From: JANXDG01 sp964561135
Lineage (GTDB): Bacteria; Elusimicrobiota; Endomicrobiia; DTEH01
DNA: 45,498 bases
Direction: 5' to 3'
Assembly: GCA_964561135.1 (NCBI GenBank)
Contig: CAZLOB010000077.1
Span: forward strand, 1-45,498
The notes beneath the pieces are model-generated. The model saw only the letters and a list, made by a program, of their open reading frames with translations, had not been told where the DNA came from and searched no databases. Position 1 is the stretch's first letter, and every line of letters begins with the position of its first letter. A program made the translations under genes and the position numbers. Below, in pieces: positions 32,584 through 41,856 of this stretch.

Positions 32584-33989
32584 AAAAATAACTTTACTGC
32601 AGATTTTGCTTGCCAAAGTTTTTGTTTTAATGATTGTTTTCTTAACAAAGCTTTTAAAATATATTTTGGTCTAAAATAAAACTTTTTAAAAGCATAGTAA
32701 TTTAGTTCTTCAAGCATTTTTTTATCATGCAAAGGCCACCAATAGTCTAAAATCGGTCTTTGAGGTTCTTTAACATATTCTAACCAATAATCTTTTTTTA
32801 TTATTCCATCTTTTAACCCTTGAATATAAAAAACACTTTCTGGTAATGGATTAAAAACGCCAAATGGTGCATAATCTAAATCAAGTTTTATAGCAAAATC
32901 TATTGTTTCTAACATCTCTTCTTTTGTTTCTGTAGGTAAGCCTAACATAAAATTACCATATGTTAAAATACCAACATCTTTACAAAGCTTAATAACTTCT
33001 TTCACTCTTTCTAAATCGAGATGTTTGTTTATTATTTTTTGTAATCTTGGTGTTGCTGTTTCGACCCCAAACTGTATTAGTCTACATCCTGCATCTTTCA
33101 TTTTTTTTAAAATTCTTTTGTCCAACTTCATATCGGCACGGCTTCTACAATGCCATCTAACCTTGATCTTTTTTTCTATCAAAAGATCACAAATCTCTTC
33201 TACACGCTGTATATTAAATGTAAAATTTTCATCAAAAAATAAAATATCTTTTATTCCTAAACTAACAATATCTTCAATTTCTTTTACAACATATTCTGCG
33301 GAATGGAATCTTACTTTTTGTGCTCTTTCAATACTGTTACAATAATAACAGTTATACGCACAACCACGGGAAGTCATCATTGCAGTAATAGGGTTTGAAT
33401 ATGTTATAAAACTTTTGTATTTTTTTATATCCAATAATCTACGTTCTGGATGAGGTAACTGATCCAAGTTCGCAATTTTTCTCAACACATGAGGTTTATC
33501 TTTGTTATCTTTAGTAACAACACCTTCAATATCTTCTACATCTTTTGCTTTATCTAACGCTTCAATTAGTTCTGTAAAAACTTCTTCTCCCTCACCATAA
33601 ATACAAAAATCTATATTTTTATCTTCAATTGTTTGTTTTGGGTATATATAAACATGAGGACCACCTGCAACCACTATTATGTTTTTGTCTACTTCTTTTG
33701 CTATCCTTGCAGTTTCTAAAGAGTCATATAAATATTCAGTACAGAAATATATCCCTACAACATCTGGTGAATATTGCTTTATTTCACAATAGAGTTGTTC
33801 ATAACTTATATTTTGTGTTGGACAATCAATTATTTTTACTTTATGACTTGTATTTTTTAAAAGATAAGTTGCAACATATAAAATACCCAAAGGTGGGTAA
33901 TTCCCTGATTCTTCATCAATTTTTTTATGTAGTTTTATTTCTCTTAATGCCCAATTTTCTTTTGGCGGGAAAATAAATAATACTTTCAT
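32580..33989 (-). CDS. B12-binding-domain radical SAM protein (BchE/MiaB-like class)
   Basis: The protein has 469 residues. The N-terminal part (about 1-150) is a cobalamin-binding-type Rossmann domain: MKVLFIFPPKENW, YPPLGILYVATYLL, DVVGIYFCTEYLYDSLETAR and IIVVAGGPHVYIYP. Radical SAM Cys residues are 210, 214 and 217 (CAYNCYYC), followed by KDILFFDENFTFN and FGVETATPRLQKIINK. Such enzymes methylate unactivated carbons or rearrange rings, and often need methylcobalamin. The classic DxHxxG cobalamin motif is not visible, as in many members. It lies between the two halves of the glycan cluster, so a glycan or lipid substrate is likely but unproven. Confidence 0.9.
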   Translation of the reverse strand: MKVLFIFPPKENWALREIKLHKKIDEESGNYPPLGILYVATYLLKNTSHKVKIIDCPTQNISYEQLYCEIKQYSPDVVGIYFCTEYLYDSLETARIAKEVDKNIIVVAGGPHVYIYPKQTIEDKNIDFCIYGEGEEVFTELIEALDKAKDVEDIEGVVTKDNKDKPHVLRKIANLDQLPHPERRLLDIKKYKSFITYSNPITAMMTSRGCAYNCYYCNSIERAQKVRFHSAEYVVKEIEDIVSLGIKDILFFDENFTFNIQRVEEICDLLIEKKIKVRWHCRSRADMKLDKRILKKMKDAGCRLIQFGVETATPRLQKIINKHLDLERVKEVIKLCKDVGILTYGNFMLGLPTETKEEMLETIDFAIKLDLDYAPFGVFNPLPESVFYIQGLKDGIIKKDYWLEYVKEPQRPILDYWWPLHDKKMLEELNYYAFKKFYFRPKYILKALLRKQSLKQKLWQAKSAVKLFL

Positions 33990-35978
33990 TTATATATTTG
34001 GTTTATAAAAAACTAATTTACCGTATTCTAAGATTTTTTCATATCCAACAAGTATATCTTTTTTAGTTTTTTCTTTTTGAAGTACAATATAATCGACTTT
34101 ATATTGTTTCACAAACTCTAAAGATTCTTCACTTTCAGGATTTGATAACAGATTTTCTATTTTTTTATCAACAGTTTCAACATCATAATTAGGTGGCAAC
34201 AATCCACGATTAGGATGTGTCAAAGGAAAATGTGAAAAAAATACTGGCCAATACCACAATAAATTCTTTTTCATAACAACAACAGAACCAAAAGGAATTT
34301 TAGAATCTATAACATCTTTCATTTTTTTATATTGTTCAAACATATTTTCAGATGTCTTAAATGTAAAACTTATATTTTTTAAATTTTCAAAACATTTCGG
34401 TAAGGATAAAAAAACACATATACATCCTACAGAAACGGCTAAATAATAAGAACTTTTACCAAATTTGTCTTTTATCAAATCTAAAAGATACCATATAATA
34501 TATGAGAACATCCAAGCATAAGGGACCACAACAACTAACATATAATACGCTTGCATAGGAGGATGTATTGGCATAAGAAGATGTAATAATAAAGGGTTAA
34601 GAAGTATAATTATCTGAGAAATGGAAACAGAAATTATATAAAGAGACGATAAAAACTTTTTGCTTTGTAATATAAAAAGTGGTAAAAATAAAAAAGAAAT
34701 TTTTGAAAAAACTGACGGCCAAATACCTATAAAAGGATCAACTATTGGATATTTTTTCTCCCTATCCAAAAATTTTACCGGGTTATACCCGGGTGAAACT
34801 TCGCCAGTTAAAGATTTAAATGCAGGATTTACTATAGGACGATTTACTTTGTTTGTCATATAAAAAGTGTAAAAAAATGATGGAACTGTTAAAAAGATTA
34901 AAATTATAAGAATTTTTTTATACAATGCACCATGATATTTTTTAAATAAAAAACTAAAAACACAAAAACTAAAAGTTGCAAAAAGAATATATAAGTAATA
35001 CATCATATGAGTAAGGGTAGTAGCAAAACTAACTAAAGACAAAAACAACAAAAAATTTTTTTCTTGTGTCTGCAAATATTTGAACACTAAAAATAGTATA
35101 TAAGGTAAAAATATACTTAGCACAACAGGACCAACACATGGCATTCCACTTCCAAATAACCAAAATGGCGAAAACTCTCCTCTAAAAAAATCCACATTAA
35201 ATACTCCCTCAACCAGAAATAAAATTAAAGAAGAAAAAAGTGCAAATTTTTTATTACCAAAAACAACCTTAGTTGAAATATAATAAGAAAGAAATTTTAT
35301 AGGCGCAAGTAAAGCAATTATATAAATCCATACATAGAAACAATCCACATGCGCAAGTACAGATACAGCAGCCAATAATGGATGTATTGGGTTGTGCCCT
35401 CTCTGTTCAACATATAAGCCTTTAACAAAAAAACTTTGATACTCTATTTTATTTAATTCAACAATTTGTCTTATTTTAGGAATATGTATTATTGCGTCCC
35501 CAGATATCCAAGCACCATAGTGGACAGAAATAAAAAAAATTATTATTGAAATAATAGATAAAATAAAAAAGTTATCTTTATCGTTTTGTGCTTTAGAAAA
35601 TTTTGGGTTTATCAAAAAATAAATTATAACAAGGATAAAGTTCAAAACCAGAAAGATTTGTAAAAAAGTTATTAGTTTCAATGACAACAAGTATGCAAAA
35701 AAACTGAAAAGTGAAAAAAAAGTGTATCCTAACACAAAAGAAGAGACAATTTTTTCTATTTTTGAAAAATTAAAAAAATACTCACTTATTAAATAACCTG
35801 AAGGGAAAAGCAAAAGACAAGAGAGCAAAAAAATTTTTAAAAAATAAGGAATATTTAGAAAATCAAATTTCCATTGTAAAAATAAAAAAATAATAAAAAT
35901 AGCTAAACTTATAACATTTGTTTTATGACGATCATTTTCAGTACTTTTTTCTCTACTAATCGTTTTTTTTAACCTCAT
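33990..35978 (-). CDS. Large multi-pass membrane protein, probable GT-C glycosyltransferase
   Basis: The protein has 662 residues with a short basic cytoplasmic N-terminus and about thirteen membrane segments. A loop after several helices holds HYGAWISGDAIIHIPKIRQI, then RGHNPIHPLLAAVS, which may carry the acidic residue of a GT-C active site. The last 100 residues are soluble and end VDYIVLQKEKTKKDI with a strand-rich tail, as in other bacterial GT-C proteins. I do not recognise a specific family. The start overlaps the upstream GT2 gene by 23 bases; the B12 radical SAM gene follows with no spacer. Confidence 0.75.
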   Translation of the reverse strand: MRLKKTISREKSTENDRHKTNVISLAIFIIFLFLQWKFDFLNIPYFLKIFLLSCLLLFPSGYLISEYFFNFSKIEKIVSSFVLGYTFFSLFSFFAYLLSLKLITFLQIFLVLNFILVIIYFLINPKFSKAQNDKDNFFILSIISIIIFFISVHYGAWISGDAIIHIPKIRQIVELNKIEYQSFFVKGLYVEQRGHNPIHPLLAAVSVLAHVDCFYVWIYIIALLAPIKFLSYYISTKVVFGNKKFALFSSLILFLVEGVFNVDFFRGEFSPFWLFGSGMPCVGPVVLSIFLPYILFLVFKYLQTQEKNFLLFLSLVSFATTLTHMMYYLYILFATFSFCVFSFLFKKYHGALYKKILIILIFLTVPSFFYTFYMTNKVNRPIVNPAFKSLTGEVSPGYNPVKFLDREKKYPIVDPFIGIWPSVFSKISFLFLPLFILQSKKFLSSLYIISVSISQIIILLNPLLLHLLMPIHPPMQAYYMLVVVVPYAWMFSYIIWYLLDLIKDKFGKSSYYLAVSVGCICVFLSLPKCFENLKNISFTFKTSENMFEQYKKMKDVIDSKIPFGSVVVMKKNLLWYWPVFFSHFPLTHPNRGLLPPNYDVETVDKKIENLLSNPESEESLEFVKQYKVDYIVLQKEKTKKDILVGYEKILEYGKLVFYKPNI

Positions 35979-36693
35979 CTTTTAAAAGAATTTTCTCAAG
36001 CCAAACATATAAAATTGAAAAAAGATATTTTCGTTGCAATTCTTTCAATTTAAATTTTGAAACACCACTTGTTCTTCCATACCAATTAATTGGTATAACA
36101 GCATACTTATATTTACGAATAATAGCTTTTAAAGGTATTTCTACTGTAATATTAAAATAATTTGATACAAAAGGTTTTATACTTTCTATAACTTCTCTTT
36201 TATAAGCTTTAAATGCATTTGATACATCATTATATTTTATGTTAAAAAGAAGGCTTATTAACCAATTACCTAATCTATTAAAAATTAATTTGATTACCGG
36301 ATACCCAACCACTTTGGAGCCTTTCATAAATCTTGAGCCAAAAACACAATCATACCCTTCTTCTAACTTTTTGTAATACTTTACAATATCTTTAGGGTCA
36401 TCAGAACCATCCCCCATATAAATCACAACATAATCACCTGAATAATTCTCTAGACCAACTTTTATTGCATAACCAAACCCCGGTCTTAAATAATTATCTA
36501 TAACTTTTATGTTTTTATCTTCAGCAGCTAACTTTTGTAAAATCTGCTTTGTATTATCTACACTATAATCGTCTACAACAATAATTTCATACAAAATATT
36601 GTTCTCCAACAAAACCTCAACAAGTCCTAATACCACATTTTCTATAACATTCTGTTCATTCTTTACAGGAATCACAATTGATATTTTTTTCAT
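35956..36693 (-). CDS. GT2-family glycosyltransferase (polyprenyl-phosphate sugar synthase type)
   Basis: The protein has 245 residues and holds only the GT-A catalytic domain: ISIVIPVKNEQNVIENVV, EIIVVDDYSVDNTKQIL, RPGFGYAIKVGLENYSGDYV, IYMGDGSDDPKDI (acidic metal site), VFGSRFMKGS and VSNAFKAYKR. This is the Dpm1-like soluble layout with no clear C-terminal membrane segments. It probably feeds a polyprenyl-linked sugar to the neighbouring GT-C protein, with which it overlaps. It also overlaps the GT9 gene by 38 bases. Confidence 0.92.
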   Translation of the reverse strand: MKKISIVIPVKNEQNVIENVVLGLVEVLLENNILYEIIVVDDYSVDNTKQILQKLAAEDKNIKVIDNYLRPGFGYAIKVGLENYSGDYVVIYMGDGSDDPKDIVKYYKKLEEGYDCVFGSRFMKGSKVVGYPVIKLIFNRLGNWLISLLFNIKYNDVSNAFKAYKREVIESIKPFVSNYFNITVEIPLKAIIRKYKYAVIPINWYGRTSGVSKFKLKELQRKYLFSILYVWLEKILLKDEVKKND

Positions 36694-37813
36694 AAATTAA
36701 AATATCTACTGCTTCCTTTATTCTATCTGTCTGTATACTATCTAAACACCTTCTTTTTTTACAACCATATTCAAAACCTAAATATGAACATGGTGAACAT
36801 TTTAAGTCGCTTTTTATCACTATATGTCCGTTACCCCAAGGACCCCATTTGTTTGCATCTGTTGGTCCATGGATAGCTATCGTAGGTATATTTAATGCTG
36901 CTGCAATATGTAAAATACCTGTATTCCCACAAATAACAAATTTTGAAAAAGAAACTAAACATATAAGTTCTTCAACAGTTGTTTTTCCTACAAGATTAAG
37001 AGTTTCAAAAGAAACTAATTTTTGTATCCTATTAGCAATTTTAATATCATCTTTACTTCCTGTTAAAACAACTTTATAACCTTTGGAACTTAAATATTCT
37101 GCAATCAAAGCATATTTTTCTTCATCCCACTGACGATAATATCCATGTATTCCACATCCTGGATGTATTATCACAAACTTTTTTTCTTTTATCCCAAAAC
37201 TTTCTAACAACCCTTTTATTTTTTCTTTTACCTCTTCATTTATTTTTAAAAACAAATTTTTATTTTTCACTTCAACACCTAAAACTTTTACTAAATCGCA
37301 AAAACATAAAACTTCGTGCCTACCTTTAATATGTGGCACATAAAAATCAAACAGATAATGTTTATATTGTTTTGGCGTTTTAAAACCTGCAGTAATTTTT
37401 GACGACAGAAACGCAACAATTGCTGTGTTTCTAAACCATTGTTCAAAATCTACTGCTAAATCAAATTTTTTGTATAATTTAAAAATTTGCAAAAAAATTA
37501 TCCACGGTTTTTTAAACAACAAATCAAACCTGAAAACAACAATTTTGTCAACAAAATCCCACATTTTTACAATATCATAGTTAACTTTTGAACACAGAAA
37601 TGTTAATTCGCAATTTGGATAATTTTCTTTCAACGCCTTAACTGCAGGATAAAGTAAAACTGTGTCACCCATCATTGTAAGTTTTATTGCCAAAATTTTT
37701 TTTATTTGAAAACTTTTATTTTTATTTAAAAAAAATTTTTTAAAGAACTTTAAAACTGAAATCAAAACAATACCTATATGCCTGTCTAAATAATGATAAA
37801 TCCAATAGTTCAT
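36656..37813 (-). CDS. GT9 heptosyltransferase-family glycosyltransferase
   Basis: The protein has 385 residues. N-terminal features are KILAIKLTMMGDTVLLYPAV and KALKENYPNCELTFLC. The C-terminal donor-binding features are FVIIHPGCGIHGYYRQWDEE, VVLTGSKDDIKIANRI, LVGKTTVEELICLVSFSKFV and CGNTGILHIAAALNIPTIAI. This is the ADP-heptose:LPS heptosyltransferase (WaaC/WaaF/RfaQ) family. The Cys-rich C-terminus (CSPCSYLGFEYGCKKRRC) is usual for this group. It suggests a lipopolysaccharide-like outer surface. It overlaps the scpA stop by one base (TAATG). Confidence 0.93.
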   Translation of the reverse strand: MNYWIYHYLDRHIGIVLISVLKFFKKFFLNKNKSFQIKKILAIKLTMMGDTVLLYPAVKALKENYPNCELTFLCSKVNYDIVKMWDFVDKIVVFRFDLLFKKPWIIFLQIFKLYKKFDLAVDFEQWFRNTAIVAFLSSKITAGFKTPKQYKHYLFDFYVPHIKGRHEVLCFCDLVKVLGVEVKNKNLFLKINEEVKEKIKGLLESFGIKEKKFVIIHPGCGIHGYYRQWDEEKYALIAEYLSSKGYKVVLTGSKDDIKIANRIQKLVSFETLNLVGKTTVEELICLVSFSKFVICGNTGILHIAAALNIPTIAIHGPTDANKWGPWGNGHIVIKSDLKCSPCSYLGFEYGCKKRRCLDSIQTDRIKEAVDILIYEKNINCDSCKE

Positions 37814-38532
37814 TAAACAATTTCTTCTTTAAACACTGGATAAATTCTTATTTCACCAAAAAATTCTTTTTGTCGTGCAAGAACCTGTCCTAAACGGATA
37901 AGCTCAAGTAGTGCTAAAAACAAAATTATCATACCTTTACGAGTATTCTCTTGTGAAAGCAATTCTTCAAACAAGACATATTTTTTATCTTTCAAATAAT
38001 CCAAGATTTGCTGCATTTTTTCTTCAATATGTATTTCCTCAATTACTAGTTCTTTATAATCCTTAGGAACCTTTTTTAAGACATTATTAAATGCTGTAAG
38101 CAAATCAAAAATTGTAGCTTCTATATAATAGTCATCTTCAGTAAAAATCGGCGATTTCCTATAATAGACATTTCTTTCAACTTCTTCTCTTGGTCTAAAA
38201 AAGCTTAATACAACATTTTTATATTTTTGATATTCTATTAGCCTATTTGTAAGTTCTTTTCTTATTTCTTCTATTTCTTCTTCAAGTTCCTCTTGTGGTT
38301 TTGGCAACAAACTTTTAGACTTTATCTCCATCAAAGTTGCTGCTGTTACCAAAAACTCGCCTGCTATCTCTAAATTAAGTTCTTTCATCAACTCAAGATA
38401 CTCTAAATATTGCTGGGTTATTTCTGAAATAGGAATGTCGTAAATGTTAAAATTGTTCTTTTTAACAAGATACAAAAGTAAATCAAGTGGTCCTTCAAAA
38501 ATTTCAAGTTTTACTTGATAAGTTTGTTGCAT
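37813..38532 (-). CDS. scpA: Segregation and condensation protein A
   Basis: The protein has 239 residues. The N-terminus YQVKLEIFEGPLDLLLYLVK and NFNIYDIPISEITQQYLEYL, followed by AGEFLVTAATLMEIKSKSLL, is diagnostic for ScpA, the kleisin that bridges SMC heads. The C-terminal winged-helix part (VLFEELLSQENTRKGMIILF and LALLELIRLGQV) is also present. The usual partner scpB does not follow; a glycosyltransferase gene does. It starts inside the end of aroE (22-base overlap). Confidence 0.94.
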   Translation of the reverse strand: MQQTYQVKLEIFEGPLDLLLYLVKKNNFNIYDIPISEITQQYLEYLELMKELNLEIAGEFLVTAATLMEIKSKSLLPKPQEELEEEIEEIRKELTNRLIEYQKYKNVVLSFFRPREEVERNVYYRKSPIFTEDDYYIEATIFDLLTAFNNVLKKVPKDYKELVIEEIHIEEKMQQILDYLKDKKYVLFEELLSQENTRKGMIILFLALLELIRLGQVLARQKEFFGEIRIYPVFKEEIV

Positions 38533-39353
38533 AACAACTTATTAACCACCTTAAACATAAATTTAGTATCAGGTTTTACCCCTGTCCATAGAAAAAATGA
38601 TTGTTCTGCTTGGTAGACAAACATTGATATACCATCAATAACATTTTTACAGCCAATGTTTTTTGCAAACTTTACAAGTTCTGTCTCGCGGTTGTAAACA
38701 ACATCATATACTATATGTTCTTTTTTAATTTTTTGCAAATTCATAGGTGGAGGGTCAGCTTCTTTCATACCTAAAGGTGTTGCATTAACAACTATTTTGA
38801 CATCTGAAACAACATCATCAATATTTTCTTGTTTCAACAAAACAACAAAATCTCCAAATCTTTCTTTCATTATCTGCATCTTACTTTTATCAATGTCATA
38901 AATGTATACTTTTTTTACTCCTAACTCTTCAAAAGCACATATTATCGCTTTACTCGCTCCTCCACAGCCAATTATCACAGCTTCTTCGTCTTCAATATCA
39001 ATATTTTCTAAAGATTTTATTACACCATAAATATCAGTATTATAACCTACGAGTTTATTATTTTTGTTTACAACAGTGTTTACTGCACCAATATATTTTG
39101 CTTCTTTATCTACTTCATCAAGATAAGGAATAATTTTTTCCTTATACGGTATTGTAACATTTAAACCACGAATATCTAAAGTAAAAATTGCATCTCTTAT
39201 AAACTTAAATTTTTCCGGAAGAACTTCAAACGCTAAGTATACAAAATTAAGTTCATACTTTTTTGCCAACATTGTATGAAGTGTTGGTGATAACGAATGT
39301 TTTATAGGATAACCGATGATACCTAAAAGTTTTGTTGAAGAATTTATATTCAT
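38511..39353 (-). CDS. aroE: Shikimate dehydrogenase
   Basis: The protein has 280 residues and reduces 3-dehydroshikimate to shikimate with NADPH. The substrate site is IGYPIKHSLSPTLHTML (SLSP at 20-23), NVTIPYKE (catalytic Lys71) and YNTDIYG (Asp107). The nucleotide loop is IIGCGGASKAIICAFEE, and VVNATPLGMK and the YQAEQSFFLWTG near the end are typical. Length is normal. The next gene, scpA, overlaps its end. Confidence 0.95.
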   Translation of the reverse strand: MNINSSTKLLGIIGYPIKHSLSPTLHTMLAKKYELNFVYLAFEVLPEKFKFIRDAIFTLDIRGLNVTIPYKEKIIPYLDEVDKEAKYIGAVNTVVNKNNKLVGYNTDIYGVIKSLENIDIEDEEAVIIGCGGASKAIICAFEELGVKKVYIYDIDKSKMQIMKERFGDFVVLLKQENIDDVVSDVKIVVNATPLGMKEADPPPMNLQKIKKEHIVYDVVYNRETELVKFAKNIGCKNVIDGISMFVYQAEQSFFLWTGVKPDTKFMFKVVNKLLCNKLIK

Positions 39354-39354
39354 T

Positions 39355-39819
39355 TTATTTCTCCAACTTTTTATCTATTAGCAACAAATATTTTTCAATT
39401 TCATTTTTCTTTTTCTCGCTAATTTTAGGAATATTTTTTGTCTTTCTAAAAACACTCTTTGCTAATAAATATCGTCCTGTTACAAAATAAGTTTTACCTA
39501 ACAACACCCAAGCGTCAACATTGTTTGGTTGTTTGTTTATAATTTCTAAACATATTTTTTCTGATGCAGTAAAATTATGAGAGTAAAAATTTGTATATGC
39601 TTTATATAAAAGATTTTTTTTAGTCAACACTCTTATGTTAGTACAAACCAAAATTATACTTATTAAAACAAAGATAAAACCTATTTTTTTACTTTGAAGT
39701 ATTATAAAACGTCTGTTAAACAAAATTTTTTCAACCAAATCTAAAAACTTTACAACCTTAGTTGGACAATAAAGAAATGCTAAACCTATAACAAATAAAA
39801 TAATACCTAATACTATCAT
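39355..39819 (-). CDS. Small membrane protein with a TPR-like domain
   Basis: The protein has 154 residues. Two membrane segments (IVLGIILFVIGLAFLY and IGFIFVLISIILVC) flank a basic cytoplasmic-type loop. The C-terminal part (about 75-150) is helical repeat: LLYKAYTNFYSHNFTASEKI and VDAWVLLGKTYFVTGRYLLA. No catalytic motif is seen. Its start overlaps the stop of the SagB-like gene (ATGA) and it ends one base before aroE. Function unknown. Confidence 0.78.
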   Translation of the reverse strand: MIVLGIILFVIGLAFLYCPTKVVKFLDLVEKILFNRRFIILQSKKIGFIFVLISIILVCTNIRVLTKKNLLYKAYTNFYSHNFTASEKICLEIINKQPNNVDAWVLLGKTYFVTGRYLLAKSVFRKTKNIPKISEKKKNEIEKYLLLIDKKLEK

Positions 39820-40397
39820 CTTTTTACACCTACTGAAATAACATATAGCGGTTCAACATCTTCATTAACTTCTAACAACTTTTTTAATTTTTCATCTTCG
39901 AACGCACCAATACACACACTGTCTAACCCCAAAGATATTGCTTGCAAACATATATTTTGTGCACAATGGCCAACTTCAAAATATACATATCTTATCCCAC
40001 GATTACCATAATACAAAGTTGTCCTTTCATACACAGCACAAATTATTATATTTAAAGATGCATCATAAACAAAATCTTGTCCTAAAACTATAGAAACTAA
40101 CTCTTTTCTAAAATCACCTTTTTTTATAAGTTCTATAGCATGTTCTTCAGGTAAATAATGATAAATTCCATCTTCTAGCAAACAATAAATCTCAAGTGGA
40201 TAAGTAGCACCAGCAGACGGTGTTGTTTTAAACATATTTCTTTGTTGGGTTATCCCGTATGCTGACCATAAAAGTTGTGAGATTTCTTGTAAGGTAGGTT
40301 TTTTATACTTAAAACTTCTTACTGACCTTCTTTTTAATAAACATTCTTCAATTGACACTTTACTTTGAAAAACAGGTTTTGGCAAGTTTTCCTTCAT
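39816..40397 (-). CDS. SagB/ThcOx-type nitroreductase-family oxidoreductase
   Basis: The protein has 193 residues. The FMN-binding nitroreductase fold is marked by LLKRRSVRSFKYKKPTLQEI, SQLLWSAYGIT, TTPSAGATYPLEIYCLLEDG and GHCAQNICLQAISLGLDSVC. PSAGATYPLE is typical of the SagB group, which oxidises azolines to azoles in peptide natural products. No cyclodehydratase or precursor peptide lies nearby. Stand-alone SagB-like genes are widespread in anaerobes and have no known substrate. It lies between a TPR membrane protein and a radical SAM protein. Confidence 0.9.
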   Translation of the reverse strand: MKENLPKPVFQSKVSIEECLLKRRSVRSFKYKKPTLQEISQLLWSAYGITQQRNMFKTTPSAGATYPLEIYCLLEDGIYHYLPEEHAIELIKKGDFRKELVSIVLGQDFVYDASLNIIICAVYERTTLYYGNRGIRYVYFEVGHCAQNICLQAISLGLDSVCIGAFEDEKLKKLLEVNEDVEPLYVISVGVKR

Positions 40398-40401
40398 TAT
40401 T

Positions 40402-41325
40402 TTAAAACTTAATTATCAAAAATTCGTTTATCTGTTGAATATCTAAATTTTTTAAACCTTTAAATTGAGCGTATCTTACAACTTCAATATATTCATGATA
40501 TGTTATTCTTCTTGAAAGTTCAGGAATAAATTTTGCTCTATAACATGGTCTATACTGAGCCATAATGTTTAAATATACATTTTTATCAAGTTCATCTGCA
40601 ATAAAATCAATTATTTTTTTACTACCAGCAATATTGTTTGGTAAAACAAGGTGGCGTATTAATAACCCTTCATATGCGATACCATCCTTTGTTTTCAACG
40701 GCCCAACTTGTCTATACATCTCTTTTACAACTTCTTTGTTTACTTCCCAATAATTTTTTGCCGAAGAATATTTTTGTGCAAAAAAATTGTCAGAATATTT
40801 CATATCAGGCATATATATATCAATAATTCCTGCCAACATTTTTATTACTTCAGGGTTATCATACCCACCTGTGTTATAAACTAAAGGGATACAAAGACCA
40901 TTTTGTGAAGCAAGATATAAAGATTTCATAATTTGTGGTAGAAAATGTGTTGGTGAGACAAAATTTATATTATGTAGATGTTTTTTTTGTAAAGAAAGCA
41001 TGATATTTGCGAGATCTTCTTCAGTAATTTCCTCTCCTTCGGCTAACTGACTTATCTCATAATTTTGGCAAAAAACACAATGTAGATTACAATATGAAAA
41101 AAATATAGTCCCTGAACCGTTTATACCTGAGATAGGTCCTTCTTCACCGAAATGTGGGCCATAACTTGAAATTTTTAATTTTTTTGCGCCACAAACACCA
41201 ACTTGTCCTTTTAACCTGTTAACCTTGCATTTATGCCCACATAAAATACAATTTGATAAAATATCATACAATGAATCAACAATTTCTTTAAACTTTTTTT
41301 GATCAACTTCGTTATATTTTGCCAT
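40402..41325 (-). CDS. Radical SAM protein of the PflX/COG1313 type (AmrS-related)
   Basis: The protein has 307 residues. A Cys-rich N-terminus (Cys26, 29, 33 and 45, in NCILCGHKCKVNRLKGQVGV) precedes the radical SAM motif CNLHCVFC (79-86), and YGPHFGEEGPISGINGSGTI lies between them. QNYEISQ follows. This pattern is that of COG1313 proteins, annotated as PflA-like activases, whose targets are mostly unknown. The related AmrS acts with Memo and AMMECR1, but neither lies in this window. It overlaps the upstream membrane-protein gene by 14 bases. Confidence 0.9.
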   Translation of the reverse strand: MAKYNEVDQKKFKEIVDSLYDILSNCILCGHKCKVNRLKGQVGVCGAKKLKISSYGPHFGEEGPISGINGSGTIFFSYCNLHCVFCQNYEISQLAEGEEITEEDLANIMLSLQKKHLHNINFVSPTHFLPQIMKSLYLASQNGLCIPLVYNTGGYDNPEVIKMLAGIIDIYMPDMKYSDNFFAQKYSSAKNYWEVNKEVVKEMYRQVGPLKTKDGIAYEGLLIRHLVLPNNIAGSKKIIDFIADELDKNVYLNIMAQYRPCYRAKFIPELSRRITYHEYIEVVRYAQFKGLKNLDIQQINEFLIIKF

Positions 41326-41854
41326 AGATTAAAACAAATATATATACTATTGGTAAAAAAATTAACAAACCAATAAAAAATACTGGTACTCCTACAACAA
41401 AAAACATCTCTTTTTGACTAAAACCGCAAAACTCTTTTGTATATTTTAATATACGAGACAAAATTGCTAGACTAAAAACTGTTTCTACAAAAAAATAAAA
41501 AGGTTTTAAATCAAGATAAAAAAAAACTAAACTTATAGGTAATAACAAAAAAAACAAAGAAAACATGTTCAACAAACCTAAAAAAAATCTTCCAATAGAA
41601 ACATTTTTTCTAAACAGGCCAATTGCAAACCCAACCCAAATTGTAAAAATAAACAAAATAAAAATTGTACCAAAAATATTTGTGATAAAAAAATATAAAA
41701 AAGAATTTATATCCAACAAATACAATATACTATACGCCTCAGAACGTGAAAATATTGATAGAAGAAAAATAGCTATACTTACAAATATATTTTGTTTTAA
41801 ATTTTTTGCTTCTGTTATTGGAAAAAACAAATAATTTTCAAAAATTTTCTGCAT
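41312..41854 (-). CDS. Small multi-pass membrane protein (Yip1-like), function unknown
   Basis: The protein has 180 residues with about five membrane segments, for example FVSIAIFLLSIF, FFITNIFGTIFILFIF and EMFFVVGVPVFFIGLLIFLP. The layout (soluble N-terminus and five helices) resembles bacterial Yip1/YIF1-domain proteins, but no diagnostic motif was found. It lies 2 bases after dtd and overlaps the radical SAM gene. Confidence 0.7.
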   Translation of the reverse strand: MQKIFENYLFFPITEAKNLKQNIFVSIAIFLLSIFSRSEAYSILYLLDINSFLYFFITNIFGTIFILFIFTIWVGFAIGLFRKNVSIGRFFLGLLNMFSLFFLLLPISLVFFYLDLKPFYFFVETVFSLAILSRILKYTKEFCGFSQKEMFFVVGVPVFFIGLLIFLPIVYIFVLIYGKI

Positions 41855-41856
41855 TT

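Noticed and set aside
39816..40397. Thiazole/oxazole-modified peptide gene cluster
   Set aside because: Only the SagB-like oxidase is present; no YcaO cyclodehydratase, E1-like partner or precursor peptide is nearby.
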